A stretch of DNA of 64,000 bases from Actinokineospora alba (lineage in GTDB: Bacteria > Actinomycetota > Actinomycetes > Mycobacteriales > Pseudonocardiaceae). How positions within the stretch are numbered: the first letter of the stretch is position 1; every line of letters begins with the position of its first letter. The stretch lies in NCBI RefSeq assembly GCF_004362515.1, contig NZ_SNXU01000001.1, positions 4,960,001 through 5,024,000 on the forward strand, given 5' to 3'. The notes below the pieces were generated by a model. That model had not been told where the DNA came from and ran no database searches. It saw only the letters and a program-made list of their open reading frames with translations. Below are positions 1 through 8,596 of the stretch, piece after piece. The position numbers and the translations under genes are program-made.

Positions 1-1390
1 AGCCGCCCCCGCCGGGGCCGACCTCGACGCCCGCGTCGTCGACCACCCGGGCCCCGATGCCCGGCAGCGGCCGCTGCGCGCTGCCCGGCTTGGTGCTGGT
101 CACCCCCGGCAGCGGGCTGATCATGATCGCCCCGGTCTCGGTCTGCCACCAGGTGTCCACGATCGGGCACCGGTCGCCGCCGATGTGCTTGCGGTACCAG
201 ATCCACGCCTCCGGGTTGATCGGCTCGCCGACCGATCCCAGCAGCCGCAGCGACGACAGGTCGTAGCCCGCGGGGATCTCGTCGCCCCACTTCATGAACG
301 TGCGGATCAGCGTGGGCGCCGTGTAGTAGATGGTCACCCCGTACTTCTGGATGATCTCGAAGTGCCTGCCCTGGTGCGGACTGTCCGGTGTGCCTTCATA
401 GACGACCTGCGTCGCGCCGTTGGCCAGCGGGCCGTAGACGATGTAGGAGTGGCCGGTCACCCAGCCGATGTCGGCGGTGCACCAGTACACGTCCGACTCC
501 GGCTTGAGGTCGAAGACCGCGTGATGGGTGTAGGCGACCTGGGTCAGGTAGCCGCCGCTGGTGTGCAGGATGCCCTTGGGGTTACCGGTGGTGCCCGAGG
601 TGTAGAGGATGAACAGCGGGTGCTCGGCGTCGAACGCCTCCGGCTCGTGGGTGTCGGACTGGCCGTCGACCAGGTCATGCCACCACAGGTCCCGGCCCTC
701 GGTCCACTCCACAGTGGACCCTGTGCGCCGGACCACGAGGACGTGCTCGATCGACGCGCAGTCCGCGACCGCCTCGTCGGTGTTGGCCTTCATCGGGGCG
801 GCTTTGCCGCGGCGGAACTGGCCGTCGGAGGTGATCAGCAGCCGGGCCTGGGCGTCGTCGACGCGTGAGCGCAGGGCGGTGGGGGAGAAGCCGCCGAACA
901 CCACGCTGTGCACCAGGCCGAGGCGGGCGCAGGCGAGCATGGCGAAGATCGCCTCGGGGATCATCGGCAGCTGGATCGCCACCCGGTCGCCCGCGCGCAA
1001 ACCCAGTGACGCCAGCGCGTTCGCCGTCTTCGACACCTCGCGCCGCAGGTCGGCGTAGGTGATGGCGCGGGCGTCGCCCGACTCGCCCTCCCACTGGATC
1101 GCCACCCGGTCGCCGTGTCCGGCCTCGACGTGGCGGTCGACGCAGTTGTAGGCGACGTTGAGTTTCCCGCCGACGAACCACTTGGCGACCGGCGCGTCCG
1201 ACCAGTCCAGCACGTTCGACCATTCGGACGCCCACGACAGCCTGCGCGCCTGGGCTGCCCAGAAGCCCTCCCGGTCGGCGTCGGCCGCGGCGTACCAGCC
1301 CGCGTCGACGTTCGCGGCGGCGGCGAAGCCGCTCTCCGGCGCGAACGTGCGTCGCTCGTCCATCAGGTTCGACAAACTGTCCGTGGTCAT
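1..1390 (-). CDS. acs: Acetyl-CoA synthetase (AMP-forming), C-terminus cut by window edge
   Basis: Converts acetate, ATP and CoA to acetyl-CoA, AMP and PPi in the cytosol. The first 463 codons are present, starting at the ATG whose reverse complement lies at 1388-1390, behind a GGGAGA ribosome site. The N-terminal Acs region (WFVGGKLNVAYNCVDRH), the adenylate-forming P-loop TSGTTGNPKG, the Acs signature WCTADIGWVTGHSY and the A5-type stretch VDTWWQTETG are all readable. The C-terminal lid with its regulatory acetylated lysine lies beyond the left edge. It is divergent from a kinase/regulator/symporter set with two sodium:solute symporters, which fits an acetate-assimilation locus like the enterobacterial acs-yjcH-actP unit. 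Identity is very secure; only the missing end is unknown. Confidence 0.96.
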   Translation of the reverse strand, partial: MTTDSLSNLMDERRTFAPESGFAAAANVDAGWYAAADADREGFWAAQARRLSWASEWSNVLDWSDAPVAKWFVGGKLNVAYNCVDRHVEAGHGDRVAIQWEGESGDARAITYADLRREVSKTANALASLGLRAGDRVAIQLPMIPEAIFAMLACARLGLVHSVVFGGFSPTALRSRVDDAQARLLITSDGQFRRGKAAPMKANTDEAVADCASIEHVLVVRRTGSTVEWTEGRDLWWHDLVDGQSDTHEPEAFDAEHPLFILYTSGTTGNPKGILHTSGGYLTQVAYTHHAVFDLKPESDVYWCTADIGWVTGHSYIVYGPLANGATQVVYEGTPDSPHQGRHFEIIQKYGVTIYYTAPTLIRTFMKWGDEIPAGYDLSSLRLLGSVGEPINPEAWIWYRKHIGGDRCPIVDTWWQTETGAIMISPLPGVTSTKPGSAQRPLPGIGARVVDDAGVEVGPGGGG

Positions 1391-1525
1391 CGCGTTCTCC
1401 CGCCGTCCTGGTGCGCAGGCCCGCAGGTTAGGACGACGTGGGCGCGGCCGGAGATGATCAGCGACGGACGGTGTCGGCTCGGGGACGAACGGTCGACGAG
1501 TGGACCGCAGGCAGGCACCGCCCCC

Positions 1526-1538
1526 TAATATCAAGCCA
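1526..1538 (+). promoter_or_regulatory. Probable -10 element of a leaderless transcript for the sensor kinase
   Basis: A TAATAT hexamer (1526-1531) lies only 6 nt upstream of the ATG at 1538, and no Shine-Dalgarno sequence precedes the start. This is the usual arrangement of leaderless actinobacterial genes, where transcription begins at the A of the start codon. No clear -35 was identified. Inference from sequence only. Confidence 0.45.
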
Positions 1539-2614
1539 TGTCAGTGCCCGCACAGCCGCAGGTACGGCCGCCGCGGCGGCCGTGGCCGCCGTGGGTGCGC
1601 TCGGACGCGGCCTCGGTGCTCGGCACCGCGCGCCGGATCGCCGACGACCTCGCCGACGGGCTGTCGGGTCCGCGGGTGCGGGCCGTGGCGCGCGGGGTGC
1701 GGGCGCTGCTCGATGTGGACGGTGTGGCGCTGGCCGACCTGTCGGGCCGACCGGTGTGGGCGGGCACCGCGGCCCCGGAGGACCGGGTGACCGCGCTCGT
1801 CCAGGAAGTCCTGCACACCGACACCCGTGCGGGCCGCGCGCCGCTGGTGGCGCTGCCGCTGCACGTGCACGACGAACTCGCCGGTGTGCTGGTCGTGTCC
1901 GGCCAGATCCGCGCCAGTGCGGTGCGCGAGGTGGCCGACTGGATCGTCGCCGCCCTGGAACGGTCCCGCCTGGAGGTGTCCGCCGAGTACGCCGCGCAGG
2001 CGGAACTGCGGGCGCTGCGCGCGGAGATGTCGCCGCATTTCGTCTACAACGCGCTGACCGTCATCGCCTCGCTCGTGCACTCCGACCCCGAGCGCTCCCG
2101 CGAGCTGATGCTCGACTTCGCCGACTACAACCGCTACAGCCTGGCCAGCCACGGCGAGTTCACCACGGTCGCCGACGAGTTCCACGCCATCGAGACCTAC
2201 CTGGCGCTGCAGCGGGCCGTGCTCGGCGACCGCCTGCGCGTGCAGATCCGGGTGGCGCCCGAGGTCCTCGCGGTCACCATCCCGTACCTGGTGTTGCAGC
2301 CATTGGTGGAGAACGCGGTCCGGCACGGGATCGAGCCCCGCGCGGGCGACGGGATCGTGCAGGTCCGCGGCGAGTCGGAGGGCAACGACTGCGTGATCAG
2401 CGTGGAGGACGACGGGGTCGGCATGGACCCGTCGGTCGCCGAGGCGATCCTGGCCGGGCACGGGACCGCGGGCAGCATCGGGCTGGCCAATGTGGACAGA
2501 CGGCTGCGCAACGTCTACGGCGCCTGGTACGGGCTGGTCGTCGAGACCGCGCCCGAGGCCGGGACCAGGGTCGTCGTGCGGGTGCCGGTGTTCCAGCCCG
2601 GGGTGGCGACATGA
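1538..2614 (+). CDS. Cytosolic LytS/YehU-type sensor histidine kinase
   Basis: 358-residue histidine kinase of the LytS (His_kinase PF06580) class. It has no membrane segments: an N-terminal GAF-like region (about 40-145) is followed by the phosphoacceptor helix with SPHFVYN (His167) and a HATPase domain with the N-box LVENAVRHG (about 255) and a G-box near GSIGLAN. It should phosphorylate the LytTR regulator whose ATG overlaps its stop (ATGA, 2611-2614). The operon continues into two symporter genes, and acs is divergent, so the likely signal is a monocarboxylate or a metabolic cue sensed inside the cell. The enterobacterial BtsS/YpdA kinases of this class respond to pyruvate; applying that here is inference. 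Confidence 0.9.
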   Translation: MSVPAQPQVRPPRRPWPPWVRSDAASVLGTARRIADDLADGLSGPRVRAVARGVRALLDVDGVALADLSGRPVWAGTAAPEDRVTALVQEVLHTDTRAGRAPLVALPLHVHDELAGVLVVSGQIRASAVREVADWIVAALERSRLEVSAEYAAQAELRALRAEMSPHFVYNALTVIASLVHSDPERSRELMLDFADYNRYSLASHGEFTTVADEFHAIETYLALQRAVLGDRLRVQIRVAPEVLAVTIPYLVLQPLVENAVRHGIEPRAGDGIVQVRGESEGNDCVISVEDDGVGMDPSVAEAILAGHGTAGSIGLANVDRRLRNVYGAWYGLVVETAPEAGTRVVVRVPVFQPGVAT

Positions 2615-3399
2615 CCGGCATGCGGGTGCTCGCCGTCGACGACGTCAAGGCGGCGCTGGACGAGCTGTGCAGGCTGCTGCGGGCCGCGCCCGAGGTGGCC
2701 GGGGTGGGCGCCGCGGGCGACGCGCTGACCGCGCTGCGGATGATCGAGGGCGGCGAGTTCGACGCGGTGTTCCTCGACATCTCCATGCCCGGCATGAACG
2801 GCCTCGAGCTGGCGTCGCTGCTGTCCAAGCTCAGCAAGCCGCCGGTGATCGTGTTCGTCACCGCCTACGACGGGCACGCGGTGTCCGCCTATGGCATCGG
2901 CGCGGTCGACTACCTGCTCAAACCGGTCCGGGCGGAACGGCTCGCCACCACGCTGAGCCGGGTCGCGCGGATGGTCGCGCCGGTCGAGATCCCCGAGCCC
3001 GTCACCGCGCCGGACGACACCGTGTCGGCCAAGCCCGACGCGATGCCGGTGCTGCCGGTGGAGAGCGAGGGCCGCATCCGGTACGTGCGCCGCGGCGACG
3101 TCGAGTTCGTCGAGGCGCAGGGCGACTACGTGCGGCTGCACACCCGCGGCGGCGTGCACCTGGTGCGGATGCCGATCTCCCGGCTGTTGGAGTACTGGGA
3201 GGGCGCCGGGTTCGCCCGCGTCCACAGAGGATTCCTGGTGGCCATCGACGCGGTCCGGGAACTGCGCAGCGACGCCGTGGGCGGGATGCTCGCGCACACC
3301 GACCTCGGCGACGTCCCGGTCAGCAGGCGCCACGCCCGGGAGCTGCGGGAACGGCTGCTGCACGCGGCTCAGCGCGGCGAACTGGGCGGGCGGGGCTGA
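2611..3399 (+). CDS. LytTR-family response regulator
   Basis: 262-residue two-domain regulator. The N-terminal receiver has the acidic pair at the start (VLAVDDVK), the phosphoacceptor Asp56 in FLDISMPGMNG and the conserved lysine in DYLLKPV (Lys104). The C-terminal half (about 160-258) is a LytTR DNA-binding domain (FVEAQGDYVRLHT, then FARVHRGFLV). It overlaps the kinase gene by 4 nt and the next small membrane-protein gene by 1 nt, so the set is translationally coupled. It probably activates the adjoining symporters and possibly acs in response to the kinase; LytTR binding sites (paired half-sites) would be expected near 5,520-5,580 or 1,390-1,530 but none could be identified with confidence by eye. 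Confidence 0.9.
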   Translation: MTGMRVLAVDDVKAALDELCRLLRAAPEVAGVGAAGDALTALRMIEGGEFDAVFLDISMPGMNGLELASLLSKLSKPPVIVFVTAYDGHAVSAYGIGAVDYLLKPVRAERLATTLSRVARMVAPVEIPEPVTAPDDTVSAKPDAMPVLPVESEGRIRYVRRGDVEFVEAQGDYVRLHTRGGVHLVRMPISRLLEYWEGAGFARVHRGFLVAIDAVRELRSDAVGGMLAHTDLGDVPVSRRHARELRERLLHAAQRGELGGRG

Positions 3400-3755
3400 T
3401 GCCGTCGCGGCGGGTCGCGGTGACCAGTCCGCAGACGCGGATCGCACACGCCCGCCGTCGGGTGCACACCGCGTGGCGCCCGCCCGCGCTCGACCCGGAC
3501 GACGTCCAGCGGGCCATGCGGGTCTACGCCGTCCAGCGCAGGCGCGCGCTGCTTCCGTTGGTGCTGCTGGTGTCGCTGCTGCTGGGCATCCCGGCGGTCC
3601 TCGCCGCGTGGCCCGCGCTCGACGACGTCCGGCTGCTCGGCATCCCCGTGTCCTGGCTGGCGATGGGCGCGCTGCCGTACCCGCTGATGGTGGGGATCGC
3701 GGCCTGGCAGCTGCGCCGGGCCGAGCGGGCCGAGTCCGCCGACGAAACCGCATGA
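3399..3755 (+). CDS. Small two-helix membrane protein, symporter partner
   Basis: 118 residues, starting at an ATG that overlaps the regulator stop by one base and ending 4 nt inside the symporter gene (ATGA). The first 45 residues are basic and Arg-rich; two hydrophobic segments follow (about 50-70 and 80-102), then a charged tail. It occupies the same place relative to the 3752-5515 symporter as the DUF485 protein does relative to ActP downstream, so it is probably the accessory subunit of that transporter. It has no clear DUF485 sequence hallmark that I can see, so function is inferred from size, topology and coupling. Confidence 0.75.
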   Translation: MPSRRVAVTSPQTRIAHARRRVHTAWRPPALDPDDVQRAMRVYAVQRRRALLPLVLLVSLLLGIPAVLAAWPALDDVRLLGIPVSWLAMGALPYPLMVGIAAWQLRRAERAESADETA

Positions 3756-5515
3756 TCGCCTTCCTCTCCGTCGCCCCGGTCGTGCTGATCACGCTGCTGA
3801 TCGGGCTGCGCGGCATCGCGGCCATGCGCACCACATCGGACTTCCTGGTCGCCTCGCGCAGGGTCTCGCCGCTGCTGAACTCCGCCGCGGTGTCGGGTGA
3901 GTACCTCTCGGCGGCGTCGTTCCTCGGGGTCGCCGGGCTCGTCGTCAAGGACGGCATGGGGGCGCTCTGGTACCCCGTCGGGTTCACCGCGGGCTACGTC
4001 GCGATGCTGGTCTTGGTCGCCGCGCCGATGCGCCGATCAGGCGCGCTGACGGTGCCCGACTTCGCGGTCGCGCGGCTCGCTTCCCATACGCTGCGCAAGT
4101 TGTCGGCCATCGTCGTGCTGGTGATCGGCGGGCTCTACCTGGTGCCGCAGTTCCGCACTGCCGGGCTCGTGCTGTCGGCGGTGAGCGGCAGCCAGTACTG
4201 GGTGGGTGTGGTGATCGCGGCCGCCGCGGTGAGCATCACCCTCGCGCTCGGCGGGATGCGCGCGGCGACCTACGTCCAGGCGTTCCAGTTCTACCTGAAG
4301 ATGCTCCTGTTCATCGTGCCCGCCGCCTGGCTGCTCATCCAGGTGGGCCCGGAAGTGCGGCATGAGGCCGTCCACCCGGTGGAGTTCACCCACTTCGCCA
4401 AGGACACCCCGGTCGACTTCCAACTCGACGTCACCCTGGAACTGCGCGAGCCCACGACCGTGCTGCGGCCTGACGGCAGCCGCGAGACCCTCCCGCCGGG
4501 CGAGCTGCGGGCGGTGTCGGGGAGCACGCTGGTCTTTGCCGAGGGCACGGCCGTCCCGCAGGCCCGCGGCGGCGCCGCGCCGGGCGGGCCGGGCTGGCAG
4601 CGGCCGCTGCTCGACCTGCGCCACGCCGGCTACCCGCTGCTGGGCACCTGGGCGATCCTGATCGCCACCATGCTGGGCACGATGGGCCTGCCGCACGTGC
4701 TCGTCCGCTTCCACACGAGCCCCGACGGCCGCGCGGCCAGGCGAACCGCCGCGATCACCGTGGGACTGCTCAGCATCTTCTACTTGTTCCCCGGCATCTA
4801 CGGCACGCTGGCGAAGGTGCTGGTGCCGCAGCTCTACCTCGCGGGCACCACCGACACCGCCGTGGTCGCCCTGCCGTCCCAAGTGGAATCCGGTGGTTGG
4901 GCGGACGTGTTCACCGGCCTGCTCACCGCGGGCGCGTTCGCCGCGTTCCTGGCGACGTCGCTGGGCCTGCTGCTGGTGGTCTCCGGCGCCATCGCCCACG
5001 ATTTGCTGCCGGGTGGCCTGAACCGGTTGCGGGGCACCGTGTTCGCCGCCGCGGCGGTCGTGGTGATGCTCGCGCTGCCGTCCGCGCGGTTGGACGCGGG
5101 TGTGCTGGTCACGTGGGGGTTCACCGTCGCCGCGTCGACGTTCTGTCCGCTGCTCGTGCTGGGCATCTGGTGGTCGAGGCTGACCAAGGCGGGAGCCCTG
5201 GCGGGGGTGGCGGTCGGCTTGCTGGCCTCAGCGGGAGCAATCGCCGTTACTCTGTTCGGCGGAGAACTCAGTGGCTGGCAAGCGATTCTGGTCGCCCAGC
5301 CCGCGCCATGGTCGGTGCCGCTGGCGTTCGCCACCATGATCGGGGTCTCGCTGTTCGGCCGTCCGCCGTCGTGGGCCGCGGCCGCGATGCTGCGCCTGCA
5401 CCTGGGCGAGGAGCAGCACGCCCGACCGGGACCAGGACGTGACCTGGGCCACTTGTCCTGGCAGGCGCGCCGTTCGTCCGCCGTTCGTCGCATCACTCGA
5501 CGTCTGGGCCGCTGA
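3752..5515 (+). CDS. Sodium:solute symporter (SSS family), first copy
   Basis: 587-residue polytopic transporter of the SSS family (acetate/monocarboxylate permease branch). The N-terminal helix is followed by SGEYLSAASFLG, which closely matches AGDYLSAASFLG of the ActP-like gene 2 kb downstream, and by the conserved LGTMGLPHVLVRF. Relative to the downstream copy it carries an extra hydrophilic insertion of about 90 residues (roughly 200-290, rich in charged and Pro residues) between two helices, a feature of one SSS subgroup in actinobacteria. The C-terminus is a basic cytosolic tail. Likely imports a short organic acid with Na+. It is the last gene of the kinase operon; a 69-nt gap separates it from the DUF485 gene. 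Confidence 0.88.
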   Translation: MIAFLSVAPVVLITLLIGLRGIAAMRTTSDFLVASRRVSPLLNSAAVSGEYLSAASFLGVAGLVVKDGMGALWYPVGFTAGYVAMLVLVAAPMRRSGALTVPDFAVARLASHTLRKLSAIVVLVIGGLYLVPQFRTAGLVLSAVSGSQYWVGVVIAAAAVSITLALGGMRAATYVQAFQFYLKMLLFIVPAAWLLIQVGPEVRHEAVHPVEFTHFAKDTPVDFQLDVTLELREPTTVLRPDGSRETLPPGELRAVSGSTLVFAEGTAVPQARGGAAPGGPGWQRPLLDLRHAGYPLLGTWAILIATMLGTMGLPHVLVRFHTSPDGRAARRTAAITVGLLSIFYLFPGIYGTLAKVLVPQLYLAGTTDTAVVALPSQVESGGWADVFTGLLTAGAFAAFLATSLGLLLVVSGAIAHDLLPGGLNRLRGTVFAAAAVVVMLALPSARLDAGVLVTWGFTVAASTFCPLLVLGIWWSRLTKAGALAGVAVGLLASAGAIAVTLFGGELSGWQAILVAQPAPWSVPLAFATMIGVSLFGRPPSWAAAAMLRLHLGEEQHARPGPGRDLGHLSWQARRSSAVRRITRRLGR

Positions 5516-5584
5516 ACGGATCTCGCGGGTTCTGATCTTCCTACGGTCACGGGTAACCCGAATCCCCGTTGACGGAGGCCCGCA

Positions 5585-5929
5585 ATGACCCTCACAGATC
5601 CCGCGGTCGGTCCACCGCAGCATCCGGCCTGGACGGAGATCCAGCAAAGTCCCGAGTTCGGGTCGCTGCGCAAGCGGCTGCGCGGGTTCGTCTTCCCGAT
5701 GACCGCGCTGTTCTTCCTCTGGTACATGGCCTACGTGCTGCTCGCCGACTACGCGCACGGCTTCATGTCCATCAAGCTGTTCGGCAACATCAACGTCGGA
5801 TTGGTGTTGGGCCTGCTGCAGTTCGTCTCGACGTTCGTGATCACGATGCTGTATGTCCGGCACGCCACCAAGAACCTCGACCCGGCCGCGGAGAAGCTCC
5901 GCAAGGAGATCGAAGGTGAGGACGCATGA
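5585..5929 (+). CDS. DUF485 inner-membrane protein (YjcH-like)
   Basis: 114 residues with two transmembrane segments: one near FPMTALFFLWYMAYVLLADY (about 35-60), then a second near the middle-to-C-terminal half. The motif SPEFGSLRKRLRGFVFP before helix 1 is the hallmark of DUF485 proteins such as YjcH, which is encoded between acs and actP in enterobacteria. The gene has a good ribosome site (GGAGG, 5575-5579) and its stop overlaps the actP ATG (ATGA). It is probably an accessory subunit of the acetate permease. Confidence 0.92.
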   Translation: MTLTDPAVGPPQHPAWTEIQQSPEFGSLRKRLRGFVFPMTALFFLWYMAYVLLADYAHGFMSIKLFGNINVGLVLGLLQFVSTFVITMLYVRHATKNLDPAAEKLRKEIEGEDA

Positions 5930-7554
5930 GCACCCCTTTGGCCGCTGAGGTTTCCGGCAACCCGATCCTCAACATCGGCATCTTCGGTGTCTTCGTCGCG
6001 ATCACCATGGTCATCGTCTTCCGGGCCAGCCGCACGACGAAGACGGCGGCTGACTACTACGCGGGCGGGCGTTCGTTCACCGGCCCGCAGAACGGTGTCG
6101 CCATCGCGGGCGACTACCTGTCGGCGGCGTCGTTCCTCGGCATCGCGGGCGCGATCGCGCTCAACGGATACGACGGCTTCCTTTACTCCATCGGCTTTCT
6201 GGTGGCGTGGCTGGTCGCCCTGCTGCTGGTCGCGGAACTGCTGCGCAACACCGGCAAGTACACGATGGGCGACGTGCTGGCGTTCCGCATGAGGCAGCGC
6301 CCGGTGCGCGCGGCGGCGGCGACGTCCACTTTGGTCGTCTCGTTCTTCTACCTGTTGGCCCAGATGGCGGGCGCAGGCGGGCTTGTCGCGCTGCTGCTGG
6401 GAATCAGCGGCAAGACCGGACAGGCGGTGGTCATCACCCTCGTCGGTGTCATCATGATCATCTATGTCCTGGTCGGCGGGATGAAGGGCACGACCTGGGT
6501 GCAGATCATCAAGGCGGCGCTGCTGATCACCGGCGGGCTCGCCATGACGATCTGGGTCCTGGCCAAGTTCGGCTTCAACCTGTCCAGTGTGCTCGGTGCC
6601 GCCGTCGACGCCGGTGGCGCGAACGGCGAGGCGCTGCTCAACCCGGGCAACCAGTACGGCAAGTCGGAGACCAGCAAGCTCGACTTCATCTCGCTGGGTC
6701 TGGCGCTGGTGCTGGGAACCGCGGGCCTGCCGCACATCCTGATGCGCTTCTACACCGTGCCCACGGCCAAGGAAGCGCGCCGCTCGGTCGTGTGGGCCAT
6801 CTGGCTCATCGGCATCTTCTACCTGTTCACCCTGGTGCTGGGCTACGGCGCGGGCGCCCTGGTCGGGCCCGAGGCCATCAAGAACGCCCCCGGCAAGGCC
6901 AACTCGGCCGCACCGCTGCTGGCGCAGGCACTCGGTGGGCCGGTCCTGCTCGGCCTGATCGCCGCGGTCGCGTTCGCCACGATCCTGGCCGTGGTGGCGG
7001 GTCTGACCATCACCGCGTCGGCGTCGTTCGCGCACGACATCTACGCCAACATCATCAAGAAGGGCAAGGTCGACGACAAGGCCCAGGAGGTCCGCGTCGC
7101 CCGGATCACGGCGGTGGTGATCGGCCTGGTCGCCATCGGCGGCGGGATCGTCGCGAATGGACAGAATATCGCGTTCCTGGTGGCTCTGGCCTTCGCGGTG
7201 GCGGCGTCGGCGAACCTGCCGACCATCGTGTACTCCCTGTTCTGGAAGCGCTTCAACACCAGCGGCGCGCTGTGGAGCATCTACGGCGGCCTGGTGTCCA
7301 GCATCGTCCTGATCATCTTCTCGCCCGCGGTGTCCGGCAAGCCCGCCACGGCGGCGACTCCGTCGATGATCAAGGGTGTCGACTTCCACTGGTTCCCCCT
7401 GGAGAACCCGGGCCTGGTGTCCATTCCGCTGGCCTTCTTCCTCGGCTGGCTCGGCACCGTCCTGTCGAAGGGCGGCACGGACGCGGAGAAGTACGCGGAG
7501 ATGGAGGTCCGCGCCCTGACTGGTGCACACGCCGAGAAGGCGACCGCGCACTAG
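5926..7554 (+). CDS. actP: Cation/acetate symporter ActP-like
   Basis: 542-residue SSS-family permease, about 13 predicted transmembrane helices. The first helix is followed by DYYAGGRSFTGPQNG and GDYLSAASFLG, then the family block LGTAGLPHILMRFYTVP (about 265-281) and a helix pair containing ASASFAHDIYANI. Length and motifs match ActP of acetate operons. It is translationally coupled to the DUF485 gene and followed by a strong hairpin terminator. With acs and the second symporter in the same region, the main substrate is probably acetate, though pyruvate or other monocarboxylates cannot be excluded. Confidence 0.93.
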   Translation: MSTPLAAEVSGNPILNIGIFGVFVAITMVIVFRASRTTKTAADYYAGGRSFTGPQNGVAIAGDYLSAASFLGIAGAIALNGYDGFLYSIGFLVAWLVALLLVAELLRNTGKYTMGDVLAFRMRQRPVRAAAATSTLVVSFFYLLAQMAGAGGLVALLLGISGKTGQAVVITLVGVIMIIYVLVGGMKGTTWVQIIKAALLITGGLAMTIWVLAKFGFNLSSVLGAAVDAGGANGEALLNPGNQYGKSETSKLDFISLGLALVLGTAGLPHILMRFYTVPTAKEARRSVVWAIWLIGIFYLFTLVLGYGAGALVGPEAIKNAPGKANSAAPLLAQALGGPVLLGLIAAVAFATILAVVAGLTITASASFAHDIYANIIKKGKVDDKAQEVRVARITAVVIGLVAIGGGIVANGQNIAFLVALAFAVAASANLPTIVYSLFWKRFNTSGALWSIYGGLVSSIVLIIFSPAVSGKPATAATPSMIKGVDFHWFPLENPGLVSIPLAFFLGWLGTVLSKGGTDAEKYAEMEVRALTGAHAEKATAH

Positions 7555-7568
7555 TAGGCCCGAGACCC

Positions 7569-7603
7569 GGGGGCGCGTCGTCCGAGGAGGACGGCGCGCC
7601 CCC
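7569..7603 (+). terminator. Hairpin terminator after actP
   Basis: A 15-bp stem (7569-7583 with 7589-7603, one mismatch) closed by a 5-nt loop lies 14 nt after the actP stop. There is no U-tract, as is common in high-GC actinobacteria. It separates the acetate operon from the glutaminase gene. Confidence 0.75.
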
Positions 7604-7684
7604 GCCCATGCCCTGCAGCCATAAGACCCAGTCGGGTGCTGGTCGGGATGGCTGACACCGGCCAAGCACTGCCACTATTGCGCC

Positions 7685-8596
7685 GTGCATATCCCAGCGC
7701 TGCTCGACGCCATCCACGCCGAGGTCTCCGAAGCCGTGCCCCACGGCCTTCCGGCCGACTACATCCCCGCGCTCGCCGGTGTCGACGCGACGAAGTTCGG
7801 GATCGCCGTGGCCGACATCGACGGCACGGTCACCGGGGTGGGGGACTGGGAGACCCCGTTCTCCCTGCAGAGCATCTCCAAGGTGTTCACCCTGGCCATG
7901 GTCCTGGCCCGCGACGAGGAATCCCTCTGGGACCGGGTCGGCAAGGAACCGTCCGGCAACCCGTTCAACTCGCTGGTGCAGCTGGAGAACGAAGCGGGCA
8001 TCCCGCGCAACCCGTTCATCAACGCGGGCGCCATGGTCACCACCGACCACCTCGCCTCCATCGTCGGTGACGCCGCCGCCGAGCTGCTCACCTTCCTGCG
8101 CGCCGAGAGTGGCAACCTCGCCGTTCGCGTGGACACCGAGGTACGCGATTCCGAGATCACCCAGAGCGACCGGAACCTGGCCCTGGCGCACTTCATGGCG
8201 TCCTACGGCAACATGCGCAACCCGGTCGCCACGGTCGCCGACCAGTACGTGCGGCAGTGCGCGATCATGATGAGCTGTCGCGACATCGCCCTGTCCGGCC
8301 TGTTCCTGGCCCGCCACGGCATGCGGACCGATGGCAGCAGGCTGCTCACCCGCAGCCAGGCCAAGCGGCTGAACGCGATCATGCTCACCTGTGGCACCTA
8401 CGACGCGGCGGGCGAGTTCGCCTACCGGGTCGGGGTTCCGGCCAAGAGCGGCGTCGGCGGCGGCATCCTGGCGGTGATCCCAGGCCGGTGCACCATCTGT
8501 GTCTGGAGCCCCGGCCTGGACACCCACGGCAACTCGGTCCGGGGCGTCGCCGCCCTCGACCGGTTCACCACACTGACCGGCTGGTCCGTCTTCTAG
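7685..8596 (+). CDS. glsA: Glutaminase (serine-dependent, GlsA type)
   Basis: 303-residue glutaminase that hydrolyses L-glutamine to glutamate and ammonia. The fold is related to serine beta-lactamases: the catalytic Ser63-Ile-Ser-Lys66 tetrad follows ETPFSLQ, and the family blocks NPFINAGAM, SYGNMRNPV and AKSGVGGGI are all present. Length matches the bacterial GlsA family; there is no STAS or cNMP-binding extension. The start is a GTG with no ribosome site; a weak -10-like CACTAT just upstream suggests a leaderless mRNA. Its stop codon overlaps the stop codon of the convergent formyltransferase gene (CTAG at 8593-8596). Confidence 0.95.
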   Translation: MHIPALLDAIHAEVSEAVPHGLPADYIPALAGVDATKFGIAVADIDGTVTGVGDWETPFSLQSISKVFTLAMVLARDEESLWDRVGKEPSGNPFNSLVQLENEAGIPRNPFINAGAMVTTDHLASIVGDAAAELLTFLRAESGNLAVRVDTEVRDSEITQSDRNLALAHFMASYGNMRNPVATVADQYVRQCAIMMSCRDIALSGLFLARHGMRTDGSRLLTRSQAKRLNAIMLTCGTYDAAGEFAYRVGVPAKSGVGGGILAVIPGRCTICVWSPGLDTHGNSVRGVAALDRFTTLTGWSVF

